Source of the DNA: Thermohalobaculum sp039033215
Lineage (GTDB): Bacteria; Pseudomonadota; Alphaproteobacteria; Rhodobacterales; Rhodobacteraceae
Length of the DNA: 64,000 nt
Reading direction: 5' to 3'
NCBI GenBank assembly: GCA_039033215.1
Contig: JBCCDA010000005.1
Location: 23,834-87,833, forward strand
Position 1 is the first letter of the stretch, and the number at the start of each line of letters is the position of its first letter. A program made the position numbers and the translations under genes. A model generated the notes under the pieces. The model saw nothing but the letters and a program-made list of their open reading frames with translations, did no database searches and was not told where the DNA came from. Below are positions 62,817 to 64,000 of the stretch, one piece after another.

Positions 62817-62950
62817 TCGAGGCGCCCACGCCCGTGATCGAGCCGGAGGCGAGAGCGCGGGGCATGTCGTCGCCGGACCGGCTTTGCCGGGGCGGCGTCC
62901 GTTTGGCCCGGAGACATCAGCCCCTCAGTCGACTTTCGCCGACACGAATG

Positions 62951-62990
62951 GCATACGTTTGGCATACGCAAGTCATACGTTTGTCATACA
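62951..62990. repeat. Four 11-bp iterons (CATACG) between convergent genes
   Basis: CATACG starts at 62952, 62963 and 62974, and CATACA at 62985, an exact 11-base period. The preceding bases alternate GG/GG/GT/GT. The array lies in the 202-base gap between the ends of the amidase and the SDR gene. No promoter or small gene was recognised beside it. Confidence 0.8.
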
Positions 62991-63018
62991 CGCAGAATCC
63001 CGGCGCCGGTGCCCCGGA

Positions 63019-63792
63019 TCAGAGCCCCGAGTCGCCCCCGAACTTGCGGTTCAGCCGCCGCATGCCCCCCAACCACCTGTCGTAGTCGGCGGTCTTGCGG
63101 CGCATGTAGTCCAGCACCTCGGGATGGGGAAGGACCAGAAAACGCTCCTCCCTGATGGCGTCCAGACACGCCTCGGCCACGGGGCCTGCTTCCAACAACC
63201 CGTCGACCGCCGCGACCGACTCGGTGCTGGATGTCATGGCCGTCCGCACCGCCTGCGGGCAGAGGACCGAGACCCCGATGCCGGCGTCTCCATGGGTGAG
63301 CGACAGCCACTCGGCCAGGCCCACGGCGGCATGTTTGGTGACCGCGTAGGGCGCGGCCCCGACCTGATTCAGAAGCCCCGCCGCTGACGCCGTGTTGAGC
63401 AGGTATCCCCCACCCCGCGAGGTCATCCGCGGGATCACGTGTCGTGCCGCCCAGACATGGGCCATCACGTTGATATTCCAGATATTCTGCCAATCCTCAT
63501 TGGGGATCTCAACTCCGCCGCGGTGGATGATCCCGGCGTTCGAACAGAAGATCCCGATGGGGCCTTGCACCTCCTCTACGGTCTCGATCAGCGCCTCGAT
63601 GTCCGCCTCGCGTGAGACATCCGCCATCACGGCGAGCCCCCCGGTGGCCTCGGCCGTCGCCTCGGCCCCTGCCCGGTCGCGATCGGCGCTCACCACCAGC
63701 TTGGCACCGGCCTTGCCAAAAGCTTCGGCCAAGGCTCGACCGATCCCGCTCGCCGCGCCTGTGACGACGACGATCTGGCCTTCGATCTCCAT
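63019..63792 (-). CDS. Short-chain dehydrogenase/reductase
   Basis: A 257-residue classical SDR. The NAD(P) motif T-G-A-A-S-G-I-G is at residues 11-18, N-A-G at 85-87, and the catalytic Ser136, Tyr149 and Lys153 (Y-A-V-T-K). An Asp in S-A-D-R-D-R after the second strand suggests NAD(H) rather than NADP(H). Substrate unknown. GGGAGGGG precedes ATG 63792; the longer frame to 63843 has no such site. Convergent with the amidase and divergent from the tRNA gene. Confidence 0.93.
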   Translation of the reverse strand: MEIEGQIVVVTGAASGIGRALAEAFGKAGAKLVVSADRDRAGAEATAEATGGLAVMADVSREADIEALIETVEEVQGPIGIFCSNAGIIHRGGVEIPNEDWQNIWNINVMAHVWAARHVIPRMTSRGGGYLLNTASAAGLLNQVGAAPYAVTKHAAVGLAEWLSLTHGDAGIGVSVLCPQAVRTAMTSSTESVAAVDGLLEAGPVAEACLDAIREERFLVLPHPEVLDYMRRKTADYDRWLGGMRRLNRKFGGDSGL

Positions 63793-63925
63793 GGTCCCCT
63801 CCCGCCTTATGTGGCCGCCGAGCATAGACGCCGCACGCTTCACTGCAATCCCGACCGGCGCGGTTGCATCCCCGCGCCCGATCCGCTATCTGCCCAGCCG
63901 ATCGCAGGTCACACGCAGGCCCAGC

Positions 63926-64000
<75 letters not shown>

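Noticed and set aside
62951..62990. CRISPR or replication origin
   Set aside because: Units are only 11 bp with no spacers, and no replication-initiator gene or AT-rich unwinding region is nearby.

Overview
The window reads as chromosomal DNA of a GC-rich alphaproteobacterium, most likely Rhodobacterales (Roseobacter-type Rhodobacteraceae). The evidence is an uninterrupted dcw cell-wall/division cluster ending in lpxC-bamD-recN, a rhizobial/roseobacter-type glycerol ABC importer (glpSTPQUV), a Hint-domain protein of a kind common in this family, and short dispersed repeats ending in GGCCAGATGAAG. No gene was compared with a database; identities come from motifs, length and gene order.

Layout. 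1-435: the end of a markedly AT-richer gene, possibly imported, overlapping the tail of lepA (419-2218, minus). 2.3-4.8 kb: an accessory patch with three small proteins that share an N-terminal double-glycine motif (LD[ED]A[QN]GG), one of which carries tandem IPGGDQF heptapeptides, around a lamin-tail/Hint protein. 4.9-13.6 kb: mostly housekeeping genes (Sir2 deacylase, DoxX, L28, a PhyH-type dioxygenase, MeaB GTPase, DUF3108 protein, HrpB helicase, glutamate dehydrogenase).

13.6-38.3 kb, all minus strand: transcription runs from a MraZ-box array near 38.2 kb through mraZ-rsmH-ftsL-ftsI-murE-murF-mraY-murD-ftsW-murG-murC, two small paralogous membrane proteins, an APC permease, murB-ddl-ftsQ-ftsA-ftsZ, then lpxC, bamD and recN. 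Most neighbours overlap by 1-4 bases (ATGA/GTGA/TGATG), so this is a translationally coupled peptidoglycan and divisome operon.

38.4-49.0 kb: a cupin and a patatin phospholipase, then the glycerol regulon. glpD-glpS-glpT-glpP-glpQ-glpU-glpV on the minus strand end at a strong intrinsic terminator. They are divergent from the DeoR-type repressor glpR, with GlpR-like operators between. 49.1-53.0 kb: a polyamine-type (Pot) ABC importer. 53.2-62.8 kb: a copper amine oxidase, a class IV aminotransferase, hydantoinase/oxoprolinase A and B subunits and an amidase on the plus strand, with a divergent M24-fold hydrolase whose metal ligands are mostly lost. Together these suggest uptake and breakdown of amine or cyclic-amide nitrogen compounds. 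The window closes with an SDR dehydrogenase and tRNA-Thr(GGT).

The strongest candidates for something undescribed are the double-glycine small-protein cluster with its synonymously varying heptapeptide repeats, a composite hairpin repeat with compensatory stem changes, and a four-copy 11-bp iteron array between two convergent genes.
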